Positions 35,842 through 45,379 of a stretch of 64,000 nucleotides of DNA are shown piece by piece. Location: NCBI GenBank assembly GCA_018823285.1, contig JAHJIQ010000047.1, forward strand, positions 50,078 through 114,077. The letters are read 5' to 3'. Numbering within the stretch: the stretch's first letter is position 1; the number at the start of each line of letters is the position of its first letter. The notes under the pieces are model-generated. The model was not told where the DNA came from. It saw only the letters and a program-made list of their open reading frames with translations, and did no database searches. This stretch comes from Pseudomonadota bacterium. Its GTDB lineage: Bacteria; Desulfobacterota; Desulfobulbia; Desulfobulbales; JAGXFP01. The translations under genes and the position numbers were made by a program.

Positions 35842-35876
35842 AGCTGAGTCGGGCAGCTTTTCTGCCCGTACCGAAA
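35842..35876 (+). repeat. ilv-leu stem-loop repeat, copy 3
   Basis: This copy lies between leuA and asd. The stem is GGGCAG (35851-35856) with CTGCCC (35862-35867), extended by a C-G outer pair. Relative to the other copies the A/T pair has become G/C on both sides, a compensatory change. The 3' tail (GTACCGAAATA) has decayed. Confidence 0.75.
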
Positions 35877-35914
35877 TAAATATTAATTATCATGATTTAT
35901 TAAGGGAAAAAGTG

Positions 35915-36943
35915 ATGAGTAACGAGAATCGGAAATTTAATGTTGCTGTTGCAGGGGCTACCGGCGCTGTCGGCGGGGCCATGCTGAAAGTGCTGGAAAG
36001 AAGAAATTTTCCTGTGAAAGAGTTGCGTCTGCTCGCTTCGGAGCGGTCGATTGGTAAGAAGCTGCGATTCAGGGACCAGGATATCGAGGTGAGGCTCCTT
36101 GACAAGAACGCCTTTACCGGAATCGATATTGCGCTTTTCTCGGCGGGCGCTGCCAGATCGCTTGATTTCGCACCGGCGGCTGCAGCAGCTGGTGCGGTAG
36201 TAGTGGATAACTCCAGCGCCTTCAGGATGGACCCGGAAATTCCTCTGGTGGTCCCGGAGGTCAACCCGCACGCGATTGATCAGTACAAGGGGAGAAGGAT
36301 TATCGCCAACCCGAACTGCTCGACCATCCAGATGCTCGTTGCCCTGAAACCGATCCACGACAAGGTGCGGATCAAGAGGATCGTTGTCTCCACCTATCAG
36401 GCGGTTTCCGGGACGGGAGCGGCCGCGATCGCCGAACTGAAACAGCAGGTTCTTGATTATGCCGCCGGCAGGGAAATGTTGAATAAGGTGTATCCGCATC
36501 GGATCGCCTTCAACTGTTTGCCGCAGATCGATTCATTTCTTGCCAATGGGTATACCAAGGAAGAGATGAAGATGGTCAATGAGACGAGAAAGATATTTGA
36601 AGACCGGACTATCGGGGTCACGGCAACCACGGTCAGGGTGCCGGTTTTTTATGGCCATTCGGAAGCGGTCAACATTGAGACCGCTGAAAAAATTACCGCT
36701 GATCAGGTCAGGGAACTTCTGCGTCAGGCACCCGGGGTAAAAGTTGTGGACGATCCTGCTACCCTTTCCTACCCGATGGCCATTGACTGTGAAGATGAAT
36801 TTGATACCCTGGTCGGCAGAATCAGGGAAGATGAGTCAATCGCCAATGGTATTAATCTGTGGGTGGTTTCAGACAATATCCTGAAAGGGGCTGCCCTGAA
36901 TGCGGTGCAGATTGCCGAGGAGTTGATAAAAAACCACATTTAA
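35915..36943 (+). CDS. asd: Aspartate-semialdehyde dehydrogenase
   Basis: About 342 residues from ATG 35915, with AAGGGA seven nt upstream; a GTG sits just before it. The nucleotide motif GATGAVG (14-20) and the catalytic cysteine C135 in ANPNCSTIQM are clear. It reduces aspartyl phosphate to aspartate semialdehyde, the branch point to threonine, lysine and methionine. Its product could also feed the DUF39 route at 19.7 kb. It stands after leuA in the amino-acid gene run. Confidence 0.97.
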   Translation: MSNENRKFNVAVAGATGAVGGAMLKVLERRNFPVKELRLLASERSIGKKLRFRDQDIEVRLLDKNAFTGIDIALFSAGAARSLDFAPAAAAAGAVVVDNSSAFRMDPEIPLVVPEVNPHAIDQYKGRRIIANPNCSTIQMLVALKPIHDKVRIKRIVVSTYQAVSGTGAAAIAELKQQVLDYAAGREMLNKVYPHRIAFNCLPQIDSFLANGYTKEEMKMVNETRKIFEDRTIGVTATTVRVPVFYGHSEAVNIETAEKITADQVRELLRQAPGVKVVDDPATLSYPMAIDCEDEFDTLVGRIREDESIANGINLWVVSDNILKGAALNAVQIAEELIKNHI

Positions 36944-36976
36944 ACAAGATGATCTGCTGCTGAAACGCTCCGGCAG

Positions 36977-37573
36977 GTGAATCTGAGGGCTCTTTGTTTG
37001 CGTATAATATCCGGCGCCGCGAAAGGGCGGAAACTTTACACCCCTGGCAACAGAAGTAAAAAGGGCTCAATCCGGCCGACTTCCGACAAGGTTCGGGAAT
37101 CAATTTTCAATATTCTTGGTTCGAGGTCTGTTACGGGCAACGTTCTTGATCTGTATGCCGGTACCGGCGCCTTGGGTCTTGAGGCCTTGAGTCGTGGTGC
37201 ATATTTCGGGGCTTTTGTTGATCATGACCGCAAAGCGTTTGAATTGATCAATAGAAACCTCGATCTTTGCGGGTTTTCAGAGGTCGGGATTGTCTATCAG
37301 CGAGATCTTAAGAGAGGGCTTGGTTTTCTCGAGAAGGCAGAGCCGCGGGTCTATGACCTGGTATTCATCGACCCGCCCTATCATACAGGAGCAACCGTGA
37401 CATCTCTTCAGGAACTCAATGATCGGGGGCTGCTCGGTAAAGATGGTCTGGTCATTGTTGAAGATGCCAGTGGTGTCGATTTGCCGGAAGGAATCGGGAG
37501 TCTTGAGCGGGTCGATTTTCGCAGATACGGAGACACCTCGGTCTGGATATATCAGAACATGGGAGTGAATTGA
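36977..37573 (+). CDS. rsmD: 16S rRNA guanine-966 N2-methyltransferase
   Basis: The 198-residue product has RIISGAAKGRKL at the N-terminus, the SAM motif VLDLYAGTGALGLEALSRGA and the catalytic DPPY (VFIDPPYHTG). It methylates G966 of 16S rRNA on the assembling small subunit. The start is GTG 36977. It is followed by coaD, with the coaD TTG/ATG starts immediately at its end; the rsmD-coaD pairing is widespread and supports both calls. Confidence 0.94.
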   Translation: MNLRALCLRIISGAAKGRKLYTPGNRSKKGSIRPTSDKVRESIFNILGSRSVTGNVLDLYAGTGALGLEALSRGAYFGAFVDHDRKAFELINRNLDLCGFSEVGIVYQRDLKRGLGFLEKAEPRVYDLVFIDPPYHTGATVTSLQELNDRGLLGKDGLVIVEDASGVDLPEGIGSLERVDFRRYGDTSVWIYQNMGVN

Positions 37574-37578
37574 GAAAA

Positions 37579-38115
37579 ATGAGCCATTCTGGAAATCCAG
37601 TTCGTCAGGCCTCCCGAGGAACCGTGGCCGTTTATCCCGGAACGTTTGATCCGATCACCATGGGTCACCTGGATATTGTGAACAGGAGTCTTGAGCTTTT
37701 CGACAAGGTCATCATCGCCATTGCCAAAAATATTGCCAAGAAACCCCTGTTCTCGATCGATGAGCGATTGGTGATGATCAGGGAGTGTTTTCCTGACTCC
37801 GGAGGGCGGATAGAAGTTGACACGGTTGACGGGTTGCTGGTTGATTATGCATACAGCAAGGGGGCGAAGGCGATTATTCGCGGGCTTCGGGCTGTCTCTG
37901 ATTTTGACTATGAATTCCAGCTGGCGTTGATGAATCGCCGGATCGAAAGGGAAGTGGAGACGGTGTTTCTGATGACCGGTTTTCGCTGGATATTCATCAG
38001 TTCCTCGATTATCAAGGATGCAGCACAGTACGGGGGTGATGTCAGCGGTCTGGTGCCTGATCACGTTTGTGAAAAATTGCGGGAAAAGTATCTGCAAAGC
38101 TCAAAGCCGCGGTAA
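37579..38115 (+). CDS. coaD: Phosphopantetheine adenylyltransferase
   Basis: About 178 residues. The nucleotidyltransferase motif VYPGTFDPITMGHLDIV contains TxGH-like MGH, and the ISSSIIKDAAQYGGDVSGLVP stretch binds ATP. It adenylylates phosphopantetheine, the fourth step of CoA synthesis. ATG 37579 is preferred to the in-frame TTG at 37570, with GGGAGTGA upstream. It continues the pathway begun by panC and panD in this window. Confidence 0.96.
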   Translation: MSHSGNPVRQASRGTVAVYPGTFDPITMGHLDIVNRSLELFDKVIIAIAKNIAKKPLFSIDERLVMIRECFPDSGGRIEVDTVDGLLVDYAYSKGAKAIIRGLRAVSDFDYEFQLALMNRRIEREVETVFLMTGFRWIFISSSIIKDAAQYGGDVSGLVPDHVCEKLREKYLQSSKPR

Positions 38116-38189
38116 CCTCCTCTCTTTGCATTGCCCCTCCATGTTTCAACTTGCGTTTCACCCGGTGGAATGAATTCTTTTTATCTTGC

Positions 38190-38642
38190 ATGAGAACAGA
38201 TATGGATAAAATCATGCCTGAAAGGTGTTGCACGGCTGAAAGACGTTCTTTGCTCATTTCAGGCTGGACGTTTATCAAACTCTGGGCTGTCGGGCTTGTT
38301 TTGTTGCCGGTGATTCGTTTCATAAATTTCAGAGTCCCTGCTCAGCCACGTATTTTTTCGGTCAAGAAAGGTCTGAAAAAGGATGGGTTTATCCTGGAGC
38401 CGGATTTCATTATTTTTTCTGAAGAAACGGGGCCGGTCGCAATTTCGCGAAAATGTACTCATCTCGGGTGTCGTCTCAACTATCATGAAACAGAAAAAAT
38501 TCTGATCTGCCCATGTCACCAGAGCAAATTTACCAGGAAGGGCAAGAGAATCGCCGGTCCGGCCGAGAGAGATTTGCCGGTGTATGATGTTGAGACAATC
38601 GTTGAGGAAAACGGCAATTCTTATCTGGTCACCGTGATCTGA
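38190..38642 (+). CDS. Membrane-anchored Rieske [2Fe-2S] protein
   Basis: About 150 residues. An N-terminal helix (near RSLLISGWTFIKLWAVGLVL) anchors the Rieske domain, whose cluster ligands are in CTHLGC and CPCHQSKF (two Cys, two His). It should be the iron-sulfur subunit of a quinol-oxidising complex with the cytochrome b that follows 18 nt downstream. Several ATGs (38190, 38202) are possible starts and none has a strong ribosome site. Confidence 0.88.
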   Translation: MRTDMDKIMPERCCTAERRSLLISGWTFIKLWAVGLVLLPVIRFINFRVPAQPRIFSVKKGLKKDGFILEPDFIIFSEETGPVAISRKCTHLGCRLNYHETEKILICPCHQSKFTRKGKRIAGPAERDLPVYDVETIVEENGNSYLVTVI

Positions 38643-38663
38643 TTTTTATCCGGGAAATATTTG

Positions 38664-39572
38664 ATGAAATGGGTTCTGGGCATACGTTGGGGCGCTAAAA
38701 GTCTTGTTTCTCTCTACATATCCGTAATTTCCGGAATTGTCATCGCATTGCAGTATGACCCTGCAACCCCGTTCTACTCGACCGGTTCTTTGGAGGCCCT
38801 GATTCCGTTCGGCCAATTCTGGCGGTCTCTACACTATTATTCCAGCCAGTTGTTTTTTGTTTTTCTTTTGGTGCATCTAGTGATCGTTTTGATCGATAAA
38901 CGGTTGTCGGAGGCAGGGAATAATGACAAACGAGCGGATAAGGAATTTACCAAAAAAACCGAACCCGGTTCAGGCAATCGGCGGATGGTCAGAAACAGGA
39001 TGCAATGGGTGCTGCTGACCCTGTCAATGCCGGTCGCAGCCCTCGTCCTGTTTACCGGCTATATCCTGAGATTTGACAGTACCGGGGAGGCCGCCGGATA
39101 TATCGCGGAAAATATCACGAGATCGGTGCCGTTTATCGGAACCTGGCTGAATGCATTTCTTTTTAATGTTACTACAGCAGGGCTGAAGGTGGTTTATGCC
39201 AACCATGTTATTGGATTGGGATGTCTCTGGGGGTATCTCGCCTGGGACCATTTGCGGAAATACCGGGTCCGTCTCCTGGACCATTCAGCACTGGCGGCTG
39301 CCATCCTGATTTTCAGTTTTATAGTTCCTGCTCCTCTTGAGCCACCCTGGCCGGGCAGTATTCAGGTTCTTGGTCCCTGGTTTTTCATCGGTCTGCAGGA
39401 ACTCCTGAAATACATCCAGCCATTCTGGGCCGGAATTTTTTTTCCAGTAACGGGTATGATCTTTCTCTGTCTAGCGGTTCTTGACCAGGGCAGGGCGAGG
39501 TGGTCATTGATCGGGACGATCATCTGGTGTGTTTCCTATTTCATTCTCACGGTTGTCGGCTGGAACAGTTGA
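38664..39572 (+). CDS. Cytochrome b of a Rieske/cytochrome b complex (atypical)
   Basis: About 302 residues with eight or so membrane helices. Two haem b ligand pairs are seen: H57/H71 (14 apart) and H181/H196 (15 apart, the b6-like spacing). A charged insertion (about 80-112) interrupts the first loop. The quinol-site PEWY motif of standard cytochrome b/subunit IV is absent; its place seems to be taken by GPWF (237-240) after PLEPPWPG. Together with the Rieske protein it probably forms a short bc-type quinol oxidase lacking a neighbouring cytochrome c1 gene. The gene ends 8 bp from pilS. Confidence 0.85.
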   Translation: MKWVLGIRWGAKSLVSLYISVISGIVIALQYDPATPFYSTGSLEALIPFGQFWRSLHYYSSQLFFVFLLVHLVIVLIDKRLSEAGNNDKRADKEFTKKTEPGSGNRRMVRNRMQWVLLTLSMPVAALVLFTGYILRFDSTGEAAGYIAENITRSVPFIGTWLNAFLFNVTTAGLKVVYANHVIGLGCLWGYLAWDHLRKYRVRLLDHSALAAAILIFSFIVPAPLEPPWPGSIQVLGPWFFIGLQELLKYIQPFWAGIFFPVTGMIFLCLAVLDQGRARWSLIGTIIWCVSYFILTVVGWNS

Positions 39573-39580
39573 GAGGGGTG

Positions 39581-41254
39581 CTACGAGGGAAGAGGGAAAA
39601 AGACCTTGAAAACGGTTTGTTCATCAGGAACAGAGGTGACTTCAATCCGGCCATTATGACTCTCGACAATCTGTTTGACAATGGAAAGACCAAGACCGGT
39701 GCCGTTCTCGCTGGTGGTGAAAAAAGGATCATAAATCTTTCCGAGAACCTCTTCCTTTATCCCCGGGCCGCAGTCGCTCACCTTTAAAACGGCATACTCC
39801 TTGCCGGTCTGATCTGTTTCTTCGGTTGCCTCGACCGTGATATCTCCTCCCTTTTCTCCAAGGGCATGACAGGCATTGGAGATGAGATTGACAAGCACCT
39901 GCTGGACCTGTTTCGAATCGGCCCAGAAATCAAGGTCATCTGAGACGAGGGTTACGGTTCGGCATGAACGTGATTTCCATCTTGCTCCCTGCTGGAGGAG
40001 TTGGACGGTTTCGTTGATCAGGTTACGGATGGAAAACCAGTTCATGATGGGTTCGGCAGGTTTGGAAAACTGCAGGAACTCATCAATGGTCTTTTCGAGT
40101 CGGTCGCTTTCCCGAATCACGATATCCAGCAGCTTGTGGCTGGAAAGCTCCTGAGCTGTTTCCTGCTGCAAAACCTGAGTGGCGCCGGAGATGGCGGCCA
40201 GCGGATTTCGGAATTCATGGGCAATGCCTGCGGCCATCTCACCGATCGTTGCCATTTTTTCTGCCTGTTTGACCTGTTTCTCCATGTCCCGGATCCGGCT
40301 CAGATCCTGCATGGTGTAGACACGACCATTCCCTTGTCCACCGGGGATTTTGAGTTTTGACCAGGAGTAGCCGATGGGGATCCGGGTTGAGTCTTTCTTG
40401 GTTAGTTCCGTGACCTGCCTGAGGCTGCTTTCTATTTCATGTTTGAGGTCGGGGAGCAGGTCGGAAATGGCTTTGTTCAGTACCTCCTCTCTTCTAAACC
40501 CGGAGATGATCTCCGAGGCGTTGTTGAATGAGGTTATCCTGTCCTCCTCATCGGTCGTGATAATCCCGGTGGTAATATCATCAAAGACCTGCCGGTAGAG
40601 AATTTCAAGGCGGTCGTAGTTCAACGTGGATTCGGTGAGGGCCTTTTCCGTTTTCCACATCCGTTCGAAAATAACGATGCTCAGACCGCTGATCAGAAAG
40701 AATACAATGCCGTGCACCGCAAAGAAGTGCATGGCAACGATAATGTTTTCCACCGGATTATCAATACCGGTCCACAGCCAGGGCTGGTAGAGAAGCTCGA
40801 CGAGGATTATGAATCCGTAATTGATGGTGCAGACCGCCGCCATCAGAAGGCCGCCCAGCCGCAGAAGGAGATAGCCGCCGGCAAGGATCGGGAAAAGATA
40901 CAGCAGGGTGAATATCGACTGGCTGCCACCGGTGGCAAAAACGATACAACTTAAGAGAAGGGCATCGGAAACGAGTTGCAGCAAGGCAAAGCCGCGATAG
41001 TTGTTGATCCCTTTGAGGATAAGAGCAGAGAGAATGGTGTACAGATAAACACCTGCAATAAAAAGAGCAATAACGTTGATTGAAGGAATGATAAGGTCAT
41101 GGGTTTTGGTCTGCAGCAACACACTGATGCCAAGGAGGATCGTCAGGATCAGAACTCGCAGGAACAGAAGCCACTGGATGTGGTTTTTCAGCAGATCCTT
41201 CGGGGGAGTGGCGATATTCCTGGAGAAGAATATATGACCATTGCCATCAAGCAT
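39581..41254 (-). CDS. pilS: PilS-type sensor histidine kinase
   Basis: The 557-residue product has six hydrophobic helices in the first 200 residues (as PilS), a PAS domain (about 225-325, YRQVFDDITTGIITTDEE), HisKA with AGIAHEFRNPLAAISG and a HATPase with LISNACHALGEKG and GTGLGLSIV. It is followed on the same strand, in reading order after pilR, so the pair pilR-pilS is an operon. In Pseudomonas the pair controls type IV pilin expression; no pilus genes lie in the window, so the target is inferred. Confidence 0.88.
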   Translation of the reverse strand: MLDGNGHIFFSRNIATPPKDLLKNHIQWLLFLRVLILTILLGISVLLQTKTHDLIIPSINVIALFIAGVYLYTILSALILKGINNYRGFALLQLVSDALLLSCIVFATGGSQSIFTLLYLFPILAGGYLLLRLGGLLMAAVCTINYGFIILVELLYQPWLWTGIDNPVENIIVAMHFFAVHGIVFFLISGLSIVIFERMWKTEKALTESTLNYDRLEILYRQVFDDITTGIITTDEEDRITSFNNASEIISGFRREEVLNKAISDLLPDLKHEIESSLRQVTELTKKDSTRIPIGYSWSKLKIPGGQGNGRVYTMQDLSRIRDMEKQVKQAEKMATIGEMAAGIAHEFRNPLAAISGATQVLQQETAQELSSHKLLDIVIRESDRLEKTIDEFLQFSKPAEPIMNWFSIRNLINETVQLLQQGARWKSRSCRTVTLVSDDLDFWADSKQVQQVLVNLISNACHALGEKGGDITVEATEETDQTGKEYAVLKVSDCGPGIKEEVLGKIYDPFFTTSENGTGLGLSIVKQIVESHNGRIEVTSVPDEQTVFKVFFPLPS

Positions 41255-41273
41255 GATTCAAGCCTGGAGGGGA

Positions 41274-42638
41274 TTAAAGTTTGTACTTCTGGATCTTGTA
41301 GCGCAGTGAACGAAAGCTTATCTTGAGCAGATCGGCCGCCCGCATTTTGGAGTTGTTTGCCCGCCTGAGGGCATCTTCGATGAAGCTTTTTTCAGTCTGC
41401 TCCATGACCTTTTCCAGGCCGGACTCATAAACATTGTCCATGTCGATGGGATCGGGAATTGGCGGCGGCGCCCCGACTTTTTCCTTTCCATACAGGGACA
41501 GGGTGAGGCTTTCGGGAAGGATGATGTTGGAGCTTTCAAGAGCGACTCCTCTTTCGATAATGTTTTCAAGTTCCCGAACATTACCTCGATAATCATAATT
41601 CATCAGAACTTCCATGACATATGACGAGAGCGCCTTGACTTCTTTGTTGAAGATCCGGGAGTATTTCTCCAGGAAATGGTCGACCAGCAAAGGAATGTCT
41701 TCCCTTCTTTCCCGGAGGGGGGGGATTCTGATGGGCACAACGGCCAGGCGATAAAAAAGGTCTTCCCGGAAGCGAGACGCCAGCACTTCTTCTTCGAGGT
41801 CCCGGTTGGTAGCGGAGATTATCCTGACATTGATCTTGACCGTATCGGCTCCGCCAACCCTTTTAAATTCTCGTTCCTGCAAGACCCGCAAAAGTTTGGT
41901 CTGGATGAAGGGGGTCAGTTCGCCAATTTCATCGAGAAATGCGCTGCCGTGATTGGCCTGTTCAAAAAGACCCATTTTATTTGTAATTGCTCCGGTGAAT
42001 GATCCCTTGACGTGACCGAAAAGCTCGCTCTCGATGATGGATTCTGGAATGGCGCTGCAGGTAATCGGAACAAAAGGGTTTTCTGAAACATTGCTGAGAT
42101 TGTGAATAGCTTGCGCGACAAGTTCCTTGCCGGTCCCCGATTCGCCATAAATCATAATGTTGGCATGGGTCGGAGCGACCCGCTGGATCATGTCGTAGAT
42201 CTTCCGCATTTCCTGGCTTTTGCCGATGATCCCTTCGAATTCGGTCAGCGGCTTGTGGGTAAGGGCTTTAACGACCGAACTGCTGGAAAGAGCCGTTGAA
42301 ATAATATTCTTTATCTCGTCGACTTTGAACGGTTTTGTGATGTAGTCGAAGGCGCCGTTCTTCATTGCCATCACCGCGTCTTCCGGGGAAGCATAGGCGG
42401 TGATCATGATCACCGGCAGGGAAGACTCTGTTTTTTTTATTTCAGCCAGTAACTCCAGGCCACCCATGCCCGGCATACGAATATCGGTAATTACCAGATC
42501 AACATCCGCTCGTCTGATGATATCAAGGGCAGCCATGCCATTTTCGGCTGAAAAGGTTTCAAAACCATCCTTTTCGAGAAGAATGGTAAGAAACTCTCTC
42601 ATACTCAGTTCGTCATCAACGATCAGAACAGTTGCCAT
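41274..42638 (-). CDS. pilR: PilR-type sigma-54-dependent response regulator
   Basis: About 454 residues. The receiver domain has phospho-acceptor D52 in TDIRMPGMGG, the AAA+ domain has Walker A GESGTGKE and the sigma-54 contact loop GSFTGA, and a Fis-type helix-turn-helix closes the protein. The start ATG 42638 follows AAGGAAG six nt upstream; the longer frame to 42779 adds low-quality residues. It should activate sigma-54 promoters on a signal from PilS. It begins beside, and divergent from, the glycan locus. Confidence 0.93.
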   Translation of the reverse strand: MATVLIVDDELSMREFLTILLEKDGFETFSAENGMAALDIIRRADVDLVITDIRMPGMGGLELLAEIKKTESSLPVIMITAYASPEDAVMAMKNGAFDYITKPFKVDEIKNIISTALSSSSVVKALTHKPLTEFEGIIGKSQEMRKIYDMIQRVAPTHANIMIYGESGTGKELVAQAIHNLSNVSENPFVPITCSAIPESIIESELFGHVKGSFTGAITNKMGLFEQANHGSAFLDEIGELTPFIQTKLLRVLQEREFKRVGGADTVKINVRIISATNRDLEEEVLASRFREDLFYRLAVVPIRIPPLRERREDIPLLVDHFLEKYSRIFNKEVKALSSYVMEVLMNYDYRGNVRELENIIERGVALESSNIILPESLTLSLYGKEKVGAPPPIPDPIDMDNVYESGLEKVMEQTEKSFIEDALRRANNSKMRAADLLKISFRSLRYKIQKYKL

Positions 42639-42859
42639 TATCTTCCTTAAGAACCAAGAGTATGGAGGATCAAGAATAAAAGTGTTGCATTTATAGTTTA
42701 ACATGCTGCCATAAAAATTCACTGTTGAAAATTCATTGTAATTTAAAATAAAGGCTTTAATAAATAGCAAACCTCCCATGTTTTTAGTATGTTGTGTTGC
42801 TCTTGAAAAATTTTGTCTTGATTGTTCGAAATTAACCCCGACACTATCTGGCTGTAAAA

Positions 42860-43876
42860 ATGAATATTGAAAAAGTATTAGTAACTGGTGCTGCAGGATT
42901 TATCGGTTTTCATCTTTCAAAAAGGCTCCTTGCCTCCGGAAAAAGTGTTGTCGGGTTGGACAACCTTAATGATTATTATGACCCGGATTTGAAAAAAGAT
43001 CGTCTTCGGCAGCTCTCGCCTGATAATAATTTTACTCATGTTGATATTGATCTTGCCGACAGAAGGGCGATGGCTTCGCTTTTTCAGGAACACCGCTTCA
43101 ATGCGGTGGTGAATCTGGCTGCTCAGGCCGGTGTTCGTTACTCTCTTGAGAACCCGCATTCTTATGTTGACACAAATCTGGTCGGTTTCGTAAATGTTCT
43201 CGAAGGATGCAGGCATTCCGGTGTAGACCATTTGGTGTTTGCTTCCTCAAGTTCGGTCTATGGGGCTAACACCAAAATGCCTTTTTCTGTACATGATAAC
43301 GTCGATCACCCGTTATCGTTGTATGCAGCATCAAAGAAGGCGAATGAGCTCATGGCTCATACATACAGCCATTTGTTTGGGGTGAAGTGTACCGGGCTCA
43401 GATTTTTTACGGTATATGGTCCGTGGGGGAGACCTGACATGGCTTATTTCCTTTTTACAAAGGCTATTTTGAACAATGAGCCAATCAATATATTTAATAA
43501 CGGTATGATGGGGCGTGATTTTACGTATATTGATGATATCGTGGAGGGGGTGTGTCGCGTGATTCATAAAAAGCCGAGCGCCAATCCAGAATGGAATGGC
43601 GACAATCCAGACCCATGTTCAAGTTTTAATCCTTACAGAATCTACAATATCGGTAATAATAAAAAGGAATCCCTGATGCATTTTATAGAGATTCTTGAAG
43701 ATGCTCTTGGGAAAAAGGCGAAGAAAAATTATCTTCCCATGCAACCTGGGGATGTGCCGGCCACTTATGCAAATATTGATGATCTTGTGCGTGATGTTGG
43801 TTTCAAACCCAGTACTCCCATTAAGATGGGGATAAGAAACTTTGTCGATTGGTATCGAGAATACTATAAAATTTAA
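42860..43876 (+). CDS. UDP-glucuronate 4-epimerase-like NAD-dependent epimerase
   Basis: The 338-residue product is an extended short-chain dehydrogenase. It has NAD motif GAAGFIG (10-16), and catalytic Y155/K159 in YAASKK, with S130-132. [12 protein letters not shown] (34-45) and [20 protein letters not shown] text place it with CapI/LspL UDP-glucuronate 4-epimerases. It would convert UDP-glucuronate, made from the next gene's product, to UDP-galacturonate. It opens the surface-glycan locus and is 12 nt from ugd. Confidence 0.9.
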   Translation: MNIEKVLVTGAAGFIGFHLSKRLLASGKSVVGLDNLNDYYDPDLKKDRLRQLSPDNNFTHVDIDLADRRAMASLFQEHRFNAVVNLAAQAGVRYSLENPHSYVDTNLVGFVNVLEGCRHSGVDHLVFASSSSVYGANTKMPFSVHDNVDHPLSLYAASKKANELMAHTYSHLFGVKCTGLRFFTVYGPWGRPDMAYFLFTKAILNNEPINIFNNGMMGRDFTYIDDIVEGVCRVIHKKPSANPEWNGDNPDPCSSFNPYRIYNIGNNKKESLMHFIEILEDALGKKAKKNYLPMQPGDVPATYANIDDLVRDVGFKPSTPIKMGIRNFVDWYREYYKI

Positions 43877-43888
43877 AGAGATTGGTGC

Positions 43889-45193
43889 ATGAATATCACT
43901 ATAATTGGTGCGGGGTATGTCGGTCTCGTGACTGGTGCATGCCTTTCCGAGTTCGGTCATCAGGTCTGTTGTCTGGACCTTGACAAACGAAGGATTGAAT
44001 GTCTTAACAAAAAGGAAATTCCGATTTATGAACCAGGTCTTGATTCTCTTGTCGCAAAAAATATTAGCGACCGACGGCTGATTTTTACCGCCGACTTGAA
44101 AAAATCCATGGAGCAGGTTGATGCAGTCTTTATCGCAGTAGGAACCCCTTCCCATCGTCGGGGAGATGGTTACGCCGATCTGACTTATATCTATCAAGCT
44201 GCAAAAGACATTGCTATACATATCAAATCTTACACGGTTGTAATTGACAAAAGCACGGTCCCTGTGGGTACTGCACGCCAAGTTGCAAGGCTCATCAGGG
44301 AAGTGAATCCCGAAGCAGATTTTGATGTGGTTTCCAATCCGGAATTTTTAAGGGAAGGTGCCGCAATTAATGATTTTATGCGTCCAGACAGAGTAGTAAT
44401 CGGATCGGATTCGGATCGAGCGACAAATATCCTAAAAGAAATTTATAACCCCTTATATTTAATATCTACCCCTTTTGTTATAACAACACCGGAAACTGCT
44501 GAACTTGTTAAATATGCAGCCAATGCTTTTCTTGCAATCAAGATCAGTTTTATCAATGAAATGGCCAATATTTGTGAATCTGTTGGAGCAGATGTTAAAG
44601 ACCTCGCCAAAGGCGTTGGGCTGGATGGAAGAATTGGTAGTAAATTCCTGCATCCCGGACCAGGGTATGGAGGGTCATGCTTTCCGAAAGATACTAAAGC
44701 GTTGTTGAGAACGGCGCAAGAATTTGGTGAGACGGCCAGATTGGTTGAAGCAGCTATCGAAATTAATTCTGCACAGAAAGCCAGGATGGTTAAAAAGATC
44801 AAGGATGCTCTTGGCGGTGATGTTGCGGGGAAGACAATAGGCGTGCTTGGCTTGACATTTAAACCTGAGACTGATGATTTACGTGAATCTCCGGCATTGA
44901 CAATCATGTCCGCACTCGTTGAGAAGGGAGCCAGAATCATCGCTTTTGATCCACAAGGGATGAAAGAGGCCAGCAGGTTATTTCCTGAATTTCACTATGC
45001 GAAAAATGCCTATGATGTTTGTAAAAAAGCTGATGCGGTGGTACTTATGACTGAATGGAACCAGTTTCGGGCCCTTGATCTTGGTCGGATAAAAAGCCTC
45101 ATGAAATCCCCGATCTTTGTTGATCTGAGGAATGTTTATGAACCAGGAAAGATGCGTAGCCTTGGGTTTAAATATTCGTCGGTGGGGAGATAG
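43889..45193 (+). CDS. ugd: UDP-glucose 6-dehydrogenase
   Basis: The 434-residue product has NAD motif GAGYVGLVTG (7-16) and catalytic C264 in GPGYGGSCFPKD, with the family's FLREGAAINDF and KSTVPVGT. It oxidises UDP-glucose twice to UDP-glucuronate in the cytoplasm. The length is normal. It supplies substrate for the epimerase immediately upstream; together they provide uronic-acid precursors for a capsule or O-polysaccharide. Confidence 0.96.
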   Translation: MNITIIGAGYVGLVTGACLSEFGHQVCCLDLDKRRIECLNKKEIPIYEPGLDSLVAKNISDRRLIFTADLKKSMEQVDAVFIAVGTPSHRRGDGYADLTYIYQAAKDIAIHIKSYTVVIDKSTVPVGTARQVARLIREVNPEADFDVVSNPEFLREGAAINDFMRPDRVVIGSDSDRATNILKEIYNPLYLISTPFVITTPETAELVKYAANAFLAIKISFINEMANICESVGADVKDLAKGVGLDGRIGSKFLHPGPGYGGSCFPKDTKALLRTAQEFGETARLVEAAIEINSAQKARMVKKIKDALGGDVAGKTIGVLGLTFKPETDDLRESPALTIMSALVEKGARIIAFDPQGMKEASRLFPEFHYAKNAYDVCKKADAVVLMTEWNQFRALDLGRIKSLMKSPIFVDLRNVYEPGKMRSLGFKYSSVGR

Positions 45194-45379
45194 CTTGGAC
45201 CACATGTTTCGCTATCAAAAGTATTGTGAACGTGTTAGGTCAATATGTCAATTCAACTGATGTCATATTGTCCGATACAAATAATCACTCATATAATTTT
45301 ATATGCCAGGTTCATCGGTTTTATGATTATGTTTTTCGAGTGTTTTCACCGGTCAATCAATTTGATGGAGTGACAATAT

